Origin: Kineosporia babensis
GTDB lineage: Bacteria > Actinomycetota > Actinomycetes > Actinomycetales > Kineosporiaceae
NCBI RefSeq assembly: GCF_021129305.1
Contig: NZ_JAJOMB010000015.1
Location: 175,158 to 239,157 of the forward strand
Length of the DNA stretch: 64,000 nt
Direction: 5' to 3'
The stretch's first letter is position 1, and each line of letters opens with the position of its first letter. The position numbers were made by a program, and so were the translations under genes. The notes below the pieces were generated by a model. The model saw nothing but the letters and a program-made list of their open reading frames with translations, did no database searches and was not told where the DNA came from. This document shows positions 46,873 to 56,706 of the stretch, piece after piece.

Positions 46873-46923
46873 TCTCGTAGAGGGTCCCCGGCCGGATGCT
46901 GTCGGCAGGCATGTCGGAACCTC

Positions 46924-47109
46924 TCAACCGCTCAGCCTGGTCAGCAGGGCCACGATCACCGCCACGAGTAGGACCGCCGCCCCGCACCAGGCCAGCCGCG
47001 CCAGCACATACCCCAGCGGTAGATCGTCGAACGCGCCCGGGCTGTCCTCGTCGAACCGGGCATCTTCAAGCTGCGAGTCGTCGGGCTGCTCGTCGTTGAG
47101 CTCTGGCAT
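46924..47109 (-). CDS. Small single-span membrane protein
   Basis: A 61-residue protein with a very acidic N-terminal half (Asp/Glu-rich, residues 1-30) and one C-terminal helix (LAWCGAAVLLVAVIVALLT). GGAG lies before the ATG. No family recognised. The clean hydrophobic/acidic partition and the ribosome-binding site support it, but its size leaves doubt. Confidence 0.5.
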   Translation of the reverse strand: MPELNDEQPDDSQLEDARFDEDSPGAFDDLPLGYVLARLAWCGAAVLLVAVIVALLTRLSG

Positions 47110-47371
47110 GCGCGCTCCGGATGATCGTGACCGGACGCCGCGGCGAGACGCCCTATTTGTAGCTCTCGATCCTGCTTTCTGCTCCGCGTGGAGCGAAAAG
47201 TGTTCTCCTGAGCGATGCTAGACGGCGGATCGCGATGCCGGTGGATAAGGCACGATCGCGTCGAGGAGCGGTTGCCGCCCGATGTCCCGCCCGGCCCACC
47301 GCTGCGAACAGCAACTCGTCCAGGGTGACAACGTGATCGGCCGCGAAAACCCTTACCGTAGAACAGCTTTC

Positions 47372-48037
47372 TCACGACACCGTGACCAGCCCGCTCTGAT
47401 AGGCGATCACCACCAGCTGGGCCCGGTCGCGGGCGCCGATCTTGGACATGACCCGGGCCAGGTGCGACTTCACCGTCAGCGGCGAAAGGTACAGCCGGCC
47501 GGCGATCTCGTCGTTGGACAGACCCTGCGCCACCAGCACGAGCACCTCACGTTCCCGGGCGGTCAGGCCGTTGAGCTCCGGGGCGGGCGGCAACGTTCCG
47601 GCCACCGGCTGATTCAGGAAGTGGCTGATCAAGCCCTTGGTGGCGGCCGGGGACAGCAGCGATTCACCGGCTGCGACCACCCGGATCGCATGCAGCAGTT
47701 CGGCCGGCTCGACGTGCTTGCCGAGGAAGCCGCTGGCCCCGGCCCGCAACGCCCGCAGCACGTTGTCGTCGTCCTCGAACGTGGTCAGGACCAGCACCTT
47801 CACCCCGTTCAGGTCTTTCGCCTGGGAGATCTGCCGGGTGGCCTCGAGCCCGTCCATCTCCGGCATCCGCAGGTCCATCAGGACGACGTCGATCAGTTCC
47901 GAACGGGCCAGCTCGACCGCCTCCCGGCCGTTCGCGGCCTCGGCCACCACCTCGATGTCGGGCTCCGGATCCACGAACATCCGGAAACCGGCGCGGATCA
48001 GGGTCTGGTCGTCGGCCAGTAACAACCGCACGCTCAT
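47372..48037 (-). CDS. NarL/LuxR-type response regulator
   Basis: A 221-residue regulator has a receiver domain (1-120; acidic pocket LLADDQTLIRAGF, phospho-acceptor Asp in VVLMDLRMPEMDG, VLVLTTFEDDD) and a LuxR helix-turn-helix (155-215; LTAREREVLVLVAQGLSNDE, LSPLTVKSHLARVMSKIG). Its start overlaps the kinase stop by 4 bases, so the pair is coupled. An MMPL transporter lies divergent next to the kinase, a possible target. Confidence 0.95.
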   Translation of the reverse strand: MSVRLLLADDQTLIRAGFRMFVDPEPDIEVVAEAANGREAVELARSELIDVVLMDLRMPEMDGLEATRQISQAKDLNGVKVLVLTTFEDDDNVLRALRAGASGFLGKHVEPAELLHAIRVVAAGESLLSPAATKGLISHFLNQPVAGTLPPAPELNGLTAREREVLVLVAQGLSNDEIAGRLYLSPLTVKSHLARVMSKIGARDRAQLVVIAYQSGLVTVS

Positions 48038-49218
48038 GCCAGCCTGGCCCGCACCACAAAGGTGCCCTCGGGAGTGGGACCCGCCGCGAACGTCCCCCCG
48101 TTGGAAGCCACCCGCTCGCCCATCCCGACCAGACCGTGCCCGGTGCCCACGGATGTCCGTTGCTCTGCTCTCATCGGATTCGTGATCTCGATGGTGAGGG
48201 CATCAGCCGTGTAGGCGATCTCAAGGTGTGCGGTGCCATCGCCGTACTTCTGTGCGTTCGTCAGACCCTCCTGAATGATCCGGTAGGCAGCCAGATCGGT
48301 CAGCACCGTGAGCTCGCGGGCGGAACCGGTCTGCTGGTGCTGCACTTTCAGCCCGGTCAGGCCGAAATTGCGCAGCAGCTCCGGCAACCGATCCAGACCC
48401 GGCGTGGGCTCGGTACTCGGTTCGTTCCCCTCCGCAGCGGAGTGCCGCAGCAGGCCCACCATGGACGACATCTCCCGCAGCACCGAGTCGGACAGCCGGC
48501 TGATCTGCTCCAGCGCCGGGCCGACCTGCTCGGGCCGGTGGGCCATGATGTGCCTGGCCCCGCTGGCCTGCACCTTCACCGCCGCGATGTGGTGCGCGAC
48601 CACGTCGTGCAACTCCCGGGCGATCCGCATCCGCTCCTCGGCGACCCGCAACCGGGCCTCCTCCTCGCGGGACTGCTCGGCCTGGCGCGCCCGCTCCTCC
48701 ACCTCGGTCACGTAGGCCCGGCGATTCCGGGTCGCATCGCCGAGCGCGGCCCCGACCAGTACCCACGCAATCCCGAAGACCGCCGCGTCGGCCATTCCGA
48801 TCAGCGCCCCGGAACCCACCAGGACCACCGAAATCACCCCTGCCGCAGCCCACGCCTGCATCCGATCGGTGCGGTCGGCGTAGGTGTACATCAGCAGCAG
48901 CATGGCCAGCGTGAGTGCGGGGGAGTCTTCTCCGGTGATCGCGAACATCACGATCACCAGGCCGACACTGAGCACCAGCACCGGCCCGGTGTAATGCCGC
49001 CGCGATGTGATCGCGATCAGGGCCCAGGTGAATCCGACCAGGTCGGAGGGACCCAGGAAGGACTCGGGAGGAAGCCCGACCCCGTCCTGGCGAACCCCGG
49101 CATCACCCAGCAGGAGCACCAGTCCGACCAGCGCCACCACCAGGGCCAGCGCCGCATCACCGATCAGCGGGTGCCGGCGGAGCGCAGTCACCACCGCTGA
49201 CCAGCGCTCGTCGTTCAT
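48034..49218 (-). CDS. Two-component sensor histidine kinase (HisKA_3)
   Basis: A 394-residue membrane kinase. About five helices fill residues 25-165, then a coiled linker and the HisKA_3 dimer domain with the phospho-acceptor in ERMRIARELHDVVAHHIAAV. A HATPase domain (about 290-394) shows EGLTNAQKYGDG and GTGHGLVGMGERV. No extracellular sensor domain is visible, so it probably senses within the membrane, as cell-envelope-stress kinases do. ATG 49218 has TACGAT six bases upstream and is probably leaderless; a longer start at 49254 is unlikely. Confidence 0.93.
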   Translation of the reverse strand: MNDERWSAVVTALRRHPLIGDAALALVVALVGLVLLLGDAGVRQDGVGLPPESFLGPSDLVGFTWALIAITSRRHYTGPVLVLSVGLVIVMFAITGEDSPALTLAMLLLMYTYADRTDRMQAWAAAGVISVVLVGSGALIGMADAAVFGIAWVLVGAALGDATRNRRAYVTEVEERARQAEQSREEEARLRVAEERMRIARELHDVVAHHIAAVKVQASGARHIMAHRPEQVGPALEQISRLSDSVLREMSSMVGLLRHSAAEGNEPSTEPTPGLDRLPELLRNFGLTGLKVQHQQTGSARELTVLTDLAAYRIIQEGLTNAQKYGDGTAHLEIAYTADALTIEITNPMRAEQRTSVGTGHGLVGMGERVASNGGTFAAGPTPEGTFVVRARLA

Positions 49219-49364
49219 GAAGCGATCGTAGGTGTGCTCCAGTCGGCACCGCATCGTCCTGGGGCAGTAGTACCCCGGCCGTCGTTACCCCCACAGGACC
49301 AGGCCGCTTTGACATCCCTGAGCGGATGGTGGACCAGCGCCCGGCCCGAACAGGGTTGAGCCTC

Positions 49365-51527
49365 ATGGATCAGATCGCAAAGTTCGTCCTCAAGCACCGC
49401 TGGTGGGTGATCGCCTTCTGGGTGGCCGCCCTGATCGGTGGCGGGCTCAGCGCCGGCAGAGTGGCCGATCAGTTGTCGGCCGACTTCGCCCTGCCCGGGC
49501 AGGAAGGCTCGGACACCCAGGCCGAACTGGCCGAGTCGTACGGGATCTCCTCGGAGCTTGGGTATCTGCCGGTCTACACCGGCGAGATCACCAAGAAGTC
49601 GGTGGCCGCGGTCGCCGACCAGATCCGCGCCGAGGGCGTGCAGGTCATCGACTACGCCAGCACCGGTGACAAGGCGTTCCTGACCGACGACGGCCGCAGC
49701 ACCTACATGTTGGTGTACGGCCCGGAGGGCAACGGTTTCGGCGGCTCGGCCGAAAACGTCGAAACTGCTCTGGTGGAGGCGGGCGAGGCCAACGGCTTCG
49801 AGGTCGGCGTCACCGGGATGAACCAGTTGTCGGAGGGCAACACCGCCACCGGGGCCGAGGAGGAGGGCAGCATTCTCACCGAGACACTGCTCGGGGCGTT
49901 GGGCGCGCTGGTCGTGCTGCTCTTCGTCTTCGCCTCCTTCCTGGCCTTCGTCCCCCTGGTCATCGCGGCCGTCTCAATCCTGTCGTCGTTCCTGGCCGTG
50001 CTCGCGATGACCGCTGTCACCGACGTCTCGTTCATCGTCGAGTTCCTGATCGCACTGATCGGCCTGGGCGTGGCGATCGACTACTCCCTGCTGGTGGTGA
50101 CCCGCTGGCGGGAGGAACGCAACCGAGGGGTAGCCAACGACGAGGCCGTGACCACCGCGATTCGCACGGCCGGGCATGCGGTGTACGCCTCGGGCGTCAC
50201 CGTGGCGATCAGCCTGTGCGCGCTGGTGGTGGTGAACGTGCCCGCGGTCCGCAGCATGGGCCTCGGCGGCATGGTGATCCCGCTGATCAGCACACTGGTC
50301 GTGCTCACCCTGCTGCCCGCCCTGCTGAGCCTGATCGGCCCGCGGATGGACTGGCCGCGCCTGCGCAAGGAGAACCACATCGCCAAGGGCTGGGCCGCCT
50401 GGACCCGGGGCGTTATCCGGTTCCGCTGGATCGCCGCGGTCACCGGCCTGGCCGCGCTCGCGGTGGCTGTCATTCCGGCCTTCGGCGTGCAGATCGGCCA
50501 GCCCGGCGCAGATTCGCTCGCCACCAAGGGAGAGGCCGCCGAAACGTTGCACAGCCTGCGGGACAACGGAATTGCCGACGGCGTGCTGACTCCGATGATC
50601 ATGCTGCTCGAACCTGGCACCGACGCCGCGGCTTTCGTGGAGAAGGCCGAATCGGTGGACGGTGTCCGCTCGGCCACCGCGGTCGCGCCGGCTGAGAACG
50701 GGATCACCGAGGTCGTGGTGGTACCGGTCCGGGAGACCGTCGACAGCACCAGCATCCAGACCGTGACCGACGTGCGGGAAGCGGTGAAGGACGAGCCGGG
50801 GTACATCGGCATCACCGGTCTCGGCGCCGGGGCCCTGGACTGGCAGAACGCCGTCTACAAGATCTTCCCGTTCGTGCTGGTGCTGATCGCCGCGGTGGTC
50901 TTCGTCCTGCTGATGCGCGAGTTCCGCTCGATCCTGCTGCCGCTCAAGGCGGTGCTCTTCAACCTGATCAGCGTGGCCGCAGTGTTCGGCATCACGGTGT
51001 TCTTCTGGCAGCAGGGGCACGGTTCCGAAGCGCTGTTCGACATCCAGGCCACCGGCGCGATCACGTTCTGGCTGCCGGTGATGATCTTCGCGTTCCTGTT
51101 CGGGCTGTCGATGGACTACGAGGTGTTCATCCTGGCCCGGATGCGCGAGGAGTACGACCGCACCGGCTCGACGAACTACGCGGTCGAGCACGGCCTGGGC
51201 CGGACCGGGCGGCTGGTCACCTCGGCCGCGCTGATCCTGTTCTTCGCCTTCGCCTCGCTGGCCCAGACCCCGCAGACCGACATCAAGGTGCTGGCCACGG
51301 CGCTCGGCGCCGGCATCCTGCTGGACGCCACCCTGGTCCGGGCGTTGCTGGTACCCGCCGTGGTGTCGATCCTGGGCAAGTACAACTGGTGGCTGCCGGC
51401 GCCGGTGGCCAAGATCCTGCGGGTCGAACCATCACCGCTCAGACCCGACGTGCAGTTGCCGCCGGGATTCGATCTGGACGATCCGGAACCGGAGCAGACC
51501 GAGCGAGTTCCTTCACTTGAGCACTGA
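49365..51527 (+). CDS. MMPL-family RND transporter
   Basis: A 720-residue transporter with about twelve helices in two halves, each with a large external loop after the first helix. EFLIALIGLGVAIDYSLLVV and MIFAFLFGLSMDYEVFILAR are the helix-4 and helix-10 motifs holding the proton-relay Asp-Tyr pairs. Family members move lipids, cell-wall precursors or drugs. ATG 49365 is preferred over the in-frame 49326 start for its natural N-terminus (MDQIAKFVLKHRWWVI). Divergent from the two-component pair, it may be its target. Confidence 0.92.
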   Translation: MDQIAKFVLKHRWWVIAFWVAALIGGGLSAGRVADQLSADFALPGQEGSDTQAELAESYGISSELGYLPVYTGEITKKSVAAVADQIRAEGVQVIDYASTGDKAFLTDDGRSTYMLVYGPEGNGFGGSAENVETALVEAGEANGFEVGVTGMNQLSEGNTATGAEEEGSILTETLLGALGALVVLLFVFASFLAFVPLVIAAVSILSSFLAVLAMTAVTDVSFIVEFLIALIGLGVAIDYSLLVVTRWREERNRGVANDEAVTTAIRTAGHAVYASGVTVAISLCALVVVNVPAVRSMGLGGMVIPLISTLVVLTLLPALLSLIGPRMDWPRLRKENHIAKGWAAWTRGVIRFRWIAAVTGLAALAVAVIPAFGVQIGQPGADSLATKGEAAETLHSLRDNGIADGVLTPMIMLLEPGTDAAAFVEKAESVDGVRSATAVAPAENGITEVVVVPVRETVDSTSIQTVTDVREAVKDEPGYIGITGLGAGALDWQNAVYKIFPFVLVLIAAVVFVLLMREFRSILLPLKAVLFNLISVAAVFGITVFFWQQGHGSEALFDIQATGAITFWLPVMIFAFLFGLSMDYEVFILARMREEYDRTGSTNYAVEHGLGRTGRLVTSAALILFFAFASLAQTPQTDIKVLATALGAGILLDATLVRALLVPAVVSILGKYNWWLPAPVAKILRVEPSPLRPDVQLPPGFDLDDPEPEQTERVPSLEH

Positions 51528-51542
51528 CCGCCCGCTGGAGCA

Positions 51543-52295
51543 CTAGATCGGGTCGTTCAGCCGGTGCAGGAAGCGCTGCGTGCGCTCCTGCTCCGGCTGG
51601 TCCAGCACCTGAGCCGGAGTGCCGTGCTCGACCACCACCCCGCCGTCCATGAACAGAACCTGGTCGGCCACCCGCCGCGCGAAACGCATCTCGTGGGTGA
51701 CCACCACCATGGTCCAGCCCTCGGCGGCCAGATCCTTCATCACCGCCAGCACCTCGCCCACCAGTTCCGGGTCCAGGGCCGAGGTGGGCTCGTCGAACAA
51801 CATGAGCCGGGGCTTGATGGCCAGCGCCCGGGCGATTCCCACCCGCTGCTGCTGACCGCCCGAGAGCTGGTACGGGTACTGCTCGGCCTTGTCGGCCAGA
51901 CCCACCCGTTCCAGCAGCGTCAGCGCCTCGGCCCGCACCTCGGCGGCCGGGCGCTTCTGCACCACGAGCGGGCCTTCCATGACGTTGCGCAGTACGCTCA
52001 GGTGCGGGAACAGGTTGTGGCTCTGGAACACCATGCCGCTCTGTGCCCGCAGAGTCCGCAGCGCGCGACGGTCCGGCTTCGTGCCGAAGTCCACACTGAC
52101 GTCCCCGATTCGCACTGTGCCCTGGTCAGCGATCTCCAGCGCGTTGAGGGAACGCAGCACCGTGGTCTTGCCCGAGCCGGACGGCCCGACCAGCACCGTG
52201 ACCGATCCGGCCGGGACCGTCAGATCGATCCCGCGCAGCACGTGGTTGGCGCCGAACGACTTGTGCAGTCCAGCGACTTCGAGAAGATCGGTCAT
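51543..52295 (-). CDS. Polar amino-acid ABC transporter ATPase
   Basis: A 250-residue ATPase. Walker [15 protein letters not shown]-loop [13 protein letters not shown], signature [16 protein letters not shown], Walker [15 protein letters not shown] and switch histidine [15 protein letters not shown] are the pattern of the GlnQ/HisP/TcyC group. ATG 52295 overlaps the permease stop (ATGA). Last gene of the three-gene operon. Confidence 0.95.
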   Translation of the reverse strand: MTDLLEVAGLHKSFGANHVLRGIDLTVPAGSVTVLVGPSGSGKTTVLRSLNALEIADQGTVRIGDVSVDFGTKPDRRALRTLRAQSGMVFQSHNLFPHLSVLRNVMEGPLVVQKRPAAEVRAEALTLLERVGLADKAEQYPYQLSGGQQQRVGIARALAIKPRLMLFDEPTSALDPELVGEVLAVMKDLAAEGWTMVVVTHEMRFARRVADQVLFMDGGVVVEHGTPAQVLDQPEQERTQRFLHRLNDPI

Positions 52296-52960
52296 GACGC
52301 CACGTACCTGTCCAGTCGGGTTTCCAGCCGGGTCTGGGCGAACGAGAGCACCAGGCAGACCACCCAGTAGTACACCGCCGCCACCATGTACAGAGTGAAG
52401 AACTCGAAGGTGGGGGCGGCCAGTTCCGCGGCTTTGCGCATGGTTTCGGAGACCAGGATGGTCGAGGCCAGCGAGGTGTCCTTGACCAGTGAGATCAGGG
52501 TGTTCGACAGCGGGGGGACGGCCACCCGGCTGGCCTGCGGCAGGACGATCCGCCGCATCGTGGTCGGGTAGTCCATCCCGACCGTGGAGGCCGCCTCCCA
52601 CTGTCCGCGCGGCACCGACAGGATGGCCGCCCGGATGATCTCCGCGGCGTAACCACCCACGTTCAGGGTGAAGGCGATGCACGCGCTGGGGTACGGGTCG
52701 ATCGTCGCGCCGAGCGAGGGCAGGCCGTAGAAGATGATGAAAAGCTGCACCAGCAGCGGCGTTCCCCGGATCACCGAGACGAAGGCCCGGGCGATCGCCG
52801 AGACCGGCCAGAACGGCGAGAGCCGCATCAGCGCCACCACCAGCGCCAGGGCCAGGCCCAGCACGAAGCTGATCGCGGTGAGCGGGAGCGTGCCCTTGAT
52901 CATCCCCTCGGTCAGGGGGCCCAGCGAGCTCTTGATCAGCTCGACGGTCGACTCGTCCAC
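52292..52960 (-). CDS. Polar amino-acid ABC transporter permease
   Basis: A 222-residue permease with five helices and the EAA loop [24 protein letters not shown] (spaced here). [17 protein letters not shown] is the hallmark of the HisM/GlnP/TcyB group. A single permease gene implies a homodimer, as in cystine importers. GTG start, 8 bases after the binding-protein stop. Confidence 0.93.
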   Translation of the reverse strand: MDESTVELIKSSLGPLTEGMIKGTLPLTAISFVLGLALALVVALMRLSPFWPVSAIARAFVSVIRGTPLLVQLFIIFYGLPSLGATIDPYPSACIAFTLNVGGYAAEIIRAAILSVPRGQWEAASTVGMDYPTTMRRIVLPQASRVAVPPLSNTLISLVKDTSLASTILVSETMRKAAELAAPTFEFFTLYMVAAVYYWVVCLVLSFAQTRLETRLDRYVAS

Positions 52961-52968
52961 TTACGTGC

Positions 52969-53826
52969 TCAGCTCTCGGACGGGCTCGGGGTAGCGGCCT
53001 CGGAAGCCTCGCCGGAGCCGCTCTCGGCGGAGGACTCGACCGAGACGTCCGTGCCGAAGTACTTCTCGGAGATCTTGGCCAGCGTGCCGTCGGCGGCCAG
53101 CTCCTTCAGCGCGGTGTCGAACTCGCCGGCCAGCTCGCTGCTGTCCTGGCGGAAGGCGAACGCCTGCTGGTTGACCTCGCCGACCGTGCCGGAGATCTTG
53201 ATGTCGGTGTCGCCGCTGGTCTTCAGGTACTCCAGCACCGCCAGGTTGTCGTTCAGGGTGACATCGACGCGCTTCTGCTTGAGCAGGGCGACCGACTGGG
53301 TCAGGCCCTCGACGGCCTCGATCTTGGCGCCCGCCGCCTTGGCCGCCTCGCCCCAGTTGCTGGTCGCCGACTGGGCCGCGGTCTTGCCCTTCAGGCCGGC
53401 CTCGTCGGTGATCGAGGTGTCGCTCGCGGCGGTGACGATCACGCCCTGCGAGTAGGTGTACGGCGTGGAGAAGGTGTACTTGGCCTCACGCTCGGGGTTG
53501 ATCGTGACCTGGTTGGCCACCACGTCGTAGCGCTTGGCCTCCAGCCCGGCGAAGATCGAGTCCCAGTTGGTCTCGGAGAACTCGACCTCGCGGCCCAGCT
53601 TCTCGGCGACCGCCTCGACCACCTCGACGTCGTAGCCGGTGAGCTCGTTCGAGCCCGTCTCGTGGAAGGTGAACGGCGAGTAGGTGCCCTCGGTGCCGAC
53701 CTTCAGCGGCTCCTTGCTGCCGCCCGAGCCGGAAGCGCCGTCCGCGTCGCTGTCACCGCCGCAGGCGGCCAGGCTCAGCGCCATGAGTGCGGCCGCGGAG
53801 ACGGACAGGAACCTCTTGCTGGTCAT
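52969..53826 (-). CDS. Amino-acid ABC transporter substrate-binding lipoprotein (cystine-like)
   Basis: A 285-residue lipoprotein with lipobox LAACGG after a 20-residue signal. Family-3 binding-protein motifs include [50 protein letters not shown] and a C-terminal [20 protein letters not shown]. It most resembles cystine-binding FliY/TcyA; the substrate is inferred. A Ser/Glu-rich tail of ~25 residues is unusual. ATG 53826 follows GGAAGGG; the long upstream open frame is not used. Confidence 0.92.
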   Translation of the reverse strand: MTSKRFLSVSAAALMALSLAACGGDSDADGASGSGGSKEPLKVGTEGTYSPFTFHETGSNELTGYDVEVVEAVAEKLGREVEFSETNWDSIFAGLEAKRYDVVANQVTINPEREAKYTFSTPYTYSQGVIVTAASDTSITDEAGLKGKTAAQSATSNWGEAAKAAGAKIEAVEGLTQSVALLKQKRVDVTLNDNLAVLEYLKTSGDTDIKISGTVGEVNQQAFAFRQDSSELAGEFDTALKELAADGTLAKISEKYFGTDVSVESSAESGSGEASEAATPSPSES

Positions 53827-53858
53827 CGGACAAACCCTTCCTAATCGACAGAGATGGT

Positions 53859-53875
53859 CAGGATGGCACATCCTG
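53859..53875. promoter_or_regulatory. Palindrome upstream of the amino-acid ABC operon
   Basis: CAGGATG-gca-CATCCTG is a perfect 7-bp dyad, 33 bases before the binding-protein start and in the likely promoter or leader. A repressor operator is plausible. Confidence 0.55.
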
Positions 53876-53947
53876 TCGAGGGACTGTGAAACGTTCGAGA
53901 GAGTAACGCCCGCGGGGCGCCGAAAAATGTCCGGACCTTTGATGTGG

Positions 53948-54901
53948 TCAAACACCTGCTTGGGCGCGGAACGAGCGGCGGTAGCCGGCCGGTGACGTTG
54001 CGAAGCGGGCGGCGAAATTCTGCCGCAGGGTCACCGGGCTGCCGAATCCACACGCCTGGGCGATCCGGTCGACTCCCCAGTCGGTGGTCTCCAGCAGCAG
54101 ACGGGCCTCGTCGAGACGGCGATCGGTGACCCAGCGGGCCGGGGTGGTGCCGGTGGCCTCGCGGAAACGCCGGACGAAGTTGCGGCGGCTCATCGTGGCC
54201 CGGGCGGCCAGGTCCTCCAAGGTCAGCGGCTGGTCCAGGCAGGTCAGGGCCCAGGCCAGGACCTCGGCCACGGATGCGTCCGTGTCGGCGTTGATCACCG
54301 GCCGTTCGATGTACTGCGCCTGACCGCCCTCCCGGTGCGGAGCCACGACGAGGCTGCGGGCCACCCGGTTGGCGCTTCTGACGCCGAGATGCTTGCGCAC
54401 GATGTGCAGGCAGGCGTCGATGCCGGAGGCGGTGCCGGCCGAGGTGAGCACGTCGCCGTGATCGATGTAGAGCACGCCACTGTCCACGGTGATGCCGGGA
54501 TGGCGGGCGGCGAGGGCGTCGGTGGCGCTCCAGTGGGTTACTGCGGACCGGCCTTCGAGAAGTCCGGCCTGGGCGATCGGGAATGCGCCGAGGCACAGGC
54601 CGACCACGACCGAGCCGGTTCTGTGGGCGGAATTGAGGACGTCGGTGAGCCCGTCATCGGCTCGGGTGAGGCTTTCGTGCCACGAAGGAACGACGACTAG
54701 ATCCGCGCCGACGGTGGTTTCCGGGCCGCCCAGCCCGGCAATGGCGTAGCCCTCGGCAGTGGTGATGCCTTTGCCGTCGCTCGACCACAGGTGCGTGGTC
54801 CAGGTGCCGAGGCCCAGCTTGGTCACCTCGCCGAACACCAGTTGCGGCGCGGCCAGATGAAACATGGTGACGCCGTCGAAGGCGTGAATGGCGATGCGCA
54901 T
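53948..54901 (-). CDS. GlxA-type transcriptional regulator (DJ-1/PfpI plus AraC domains)
   Basis: A 317-residue regulator. An N-terminal DJ-1/PfpI-like domain (1-170) has the nucleophile-elbow-like VVGLCLGAFPIAQAGLL. A C-terminal AraC DNA-binding domain (210-315) has LEDLAARATMSRRNFVRRFR and IAQACGFGSPVTLRQNFAAR. GlxA-family members control amino-acid and secondary metabolism in actinomycetes. ATG 54901 follows AGGGGAAA. It is divergent from a cysteine hydrolase gene, its likely target. Confidence 0.92.
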   Translation of the reverse strand: MRIAIHAFDGVTMFHLAAPQLVFGEVTKLGLGTWTTHLWSSDGKGITTAEGYAIAGLGGPETTVGADLVVVPSWHESLTRADDGLTDVLNSAHRTGSVVVGLCLGAFPIAQAGLLEGRSAVTHWSATDALAARHPGITVDSGVLYIDHGDVLTSAGTASGIDACLHIVRKHLGVRSANRVARSLVVAPHREGGQAQYIERPVINADTDASVAEVLAWALTCLDQPLTLEDLAARATMSRRNFVRRFREATGTTPARWVTDRRLDEARLLLETTDWGVDRIAQACGFGSPVTLRQNFAARFATSPAGYRRSFRAQAGV

Positions 54902-54937
54902 GCTCGTTTCCCCTGAGGTGACGACCGGTCGCAGTCT

Positions 54938-54972
54938 TGGCCCGATCTCATCGTAATTATGCATCCGGGCCA
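54938..54972. promoter_or_regulatory. Wide dyad between the GlxA-type regulator and the cysteine hydrolase gene
   Basis: TGGCCCG and CGGGCCA form perfect 7-bp arms 21 bases apart, about three helical turns centre to centre, in the 107-base divergent region. AT-rich TAATTATGCAT lies between the arms. Confidence 0.4.
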
Positions 54973-55008
54973 CTCGTGCCAGCCGGATCGCCGACGCAGA
55001 CTCGGAAC

Positions 55009-55641
55009 ATGAGCACACTCAAACGCGCCCTTGTCGTGGTGGACGTCCAGCAGGAGTACTTCGACGGACCCCTGGAGATCCAGTTCCCGCCCCGGGAGAA
55101 CTCCCTGGCCCAGATCGTGCGGGTGATCGAGACCGCGCAGGCCCACAGCCTGCCGATCGCCTACGCGCAGCACACCACCCCGGCCGGAACCCCGGTGTTC
55201 GCAGAAGGATCACCGGGCTGGCAGTTGCACCCCCGGATCGAGGCCCTGGCCGGTGACGGCAAGCGCTTCACCAAGGTCAACGGAAGTGTCTACGCCGGAA
55301 CCGATCTGGCCGAGTGGCTGCACTCGCACGAGGTCGACACGGTGACCCTGGTCGGCTACATGACTCACAACTGCGACCTGGCCTCGTCGATCGAGTCGGA
55401 GGGCCTGGGCTTCGGCGCCGAGGTTCTGTCGGACGCCAGCGGCGCCACCCACCTGTCCAACGACGCCGGGCACATCTCCGCCGAGGACCTGCACACCAGC
55501 CTGATGACCTTGCTGAACGCCAACTTTGCGGCGGTGGCCACGGTGGAACAGTGGACGTCCGCGGTCGCCTTGGCGAGCCCGTTGCCGAAGAGCGACCTGG
55601 TGACGTCCGCGGTGACCGGGCGGCAGAAGTTCAGTTCCTGA
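55009..55641 (+). CDS. Isochorismatase-family cysteine hydrolase
   Basis: A 210-residue hydrolase. The triad is visible: Asp in LVVVDVQQEYFDG, Lys in RFTKVNGSVYAGTDL and Cys in GYMTHNCDLASSIE, where the usual TxxCV becomes THNCD. Relatives hydrolyse amides such as nicotinamide, ureas or N-carbamoyl amines. The frame is open to 54937, but ATG 55009 gives the standard N-terminus. Divergent from the GlxA-type gene, it overlaps the LacI gene end by 11 bases. Confidence 0.88.
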   Translation: MSTLKRALVVVDVQQEYFDGPLEIQFPPRENSLAQIVRVIETAQAHSLPIAYAQHTTPAGTPVFAEGSPGWQLHPRIEALAGDGKRFTKVNGSVYAGTDLAEWLHSHEVDTVTLVGYMTHNCDLASSIESEGLGFGAEVLSDASGATHLSNDAGHISAEDLHTSLMTLLNANFAAVATVEQWTSAVALASPLPKSDLVTSAVTGRQKFSS

Positions 55642-56674
55642 GCCGGCCAGTTCGTGGTGCGGCGGTGCTTCCCCGTACCAAGAGTTCGGTGTCTGTGGGT
55701 GGCCCGGCGCCGTTGCCGTTCGCCTCAGGCGCTGCTGGCGTGCCGATCCGGGCCAGCAACGCCTCCACCAGCGCCCGTCCGTGGGTGGCGTAGTCGACCC
55801 TCACCGTGGTCAGTGGCGGCCGCAGATACCCACTTTCCGGGATCCCGTCGAAACCCGTGACACTCATCTGGCCCGGCACGTCGACCCCGTGCTCGTCCAG
55901 GGCCAGCAGCGCGCCGAGCGCCATCTGGTCGTTACCGCAGACCAGCGCGCTGAACTCGGCCAGTTCAGCCGCCCTGAGCGCACGCACGGCCTGAGCCCCG
56001 GAGGCGGCCGACCACTCACCGGCCAGCTCCTTCACCAGCTCCAGGCCGTGCTGCGCCAGGGCCTGACGCACGGCCTCGGAACGCCGCCGGGCCGCCAGCC
56101 AGGTCGCAGACCCGCCCAGATAGGCCACCCGGCGGTGCCCCAGCCCGGCCAGATGCTCAGCCACCAGCGCCATCCCACGCTCGCTCAGCGTGGACTCCTG
56201 CCCCGGATCAGGCTCCAGCTCCATCACCAGCGGCACACTGACCACGGAACCTTCGCCCAGGTGCAGCCGGTCCACCGGCGCGAACGCCAGGATCCCGGCC
56301 ACGTCCGCGCGATCCAGAAGCCCCAGCGCCCGCTGGATCGCCTGCTCGTCGTCCGGCGGCAGACTCACGATCTCCAGCAGGTACCCGGCCTCGGCCGCGC
56401 GCAGGCTGGCGCCCTGCACGGTCTTGCTCGGCCCGACCTCCAGCAGCTCGAACACCAGGGCACCGATCCGGTTGGCCTGGCTGGTGGCCAGAGCCCGCGC
56501 GGTGGTGTTCGGCCGGTAGCGCAGCGCCTCGATCGCAGCCGACACCCGCTGCAGCGTCTCCGGGCGGAACTTGCCCTGACCCCGCAGCACCATCGCCACC
56601 GTCTGATGCGAGACCCCGGCCTCCCGCGCCACGTCGTAGATGGTCGGACGACGCGCAGGAGGCTCGGTGCTCAC
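55631..56674 (-). CDS. LacI-family repressor of the alpha-xyloside operon
   Basis: A 347-residue repressor. The helix-turn-helix and hinge are RPTIYDVAREAGVSHQTVAM and YRPNTTARALATSQ, and the sugar-binding core spans ~65-335. It lies 32 bases after yicI in the same direction, so it is probably the last gene of the operon and autoregulated. The tandem TTACCGGTAA-type sites at 62234-62259 are its likely operators; its inducer is presumably an alpha-xyloside. Confidence 0.93.
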   Translation of the reverse strand: MSTEPPARRPTIYDVAREAGVSHQTVAMVLRGQGKFRPETLQRVSAAIEALRYRPNTTARALATSQANRIGALVFELLEVGPSKTVQGASLRAAEAGYLLEIVSLPPDDEQAIQRALGLLDRADVAGILAFAPVDRLHLGEGSVVSVPLVMELEPDPGQESTLSERGMALVAEHLAGLGHRRVAYLGGSATWLAARRRSEAVRQALAQHGLELVKELAGEWSAASGAQAVRALRAAELAEFSALVCGNDQMALGALLALDEHGVDVPGQMSVTGFDGIPESGYLRPPLTTVRVDYATHGRALVEALLARIGTPAAPEANGNGAGPPTDTELLVRGSTAAPRTGRLRN

Positions 56675-56706
56675 GGCTGTTCCCCAACCTGGCTCAAGGC
56701 TGTTCC

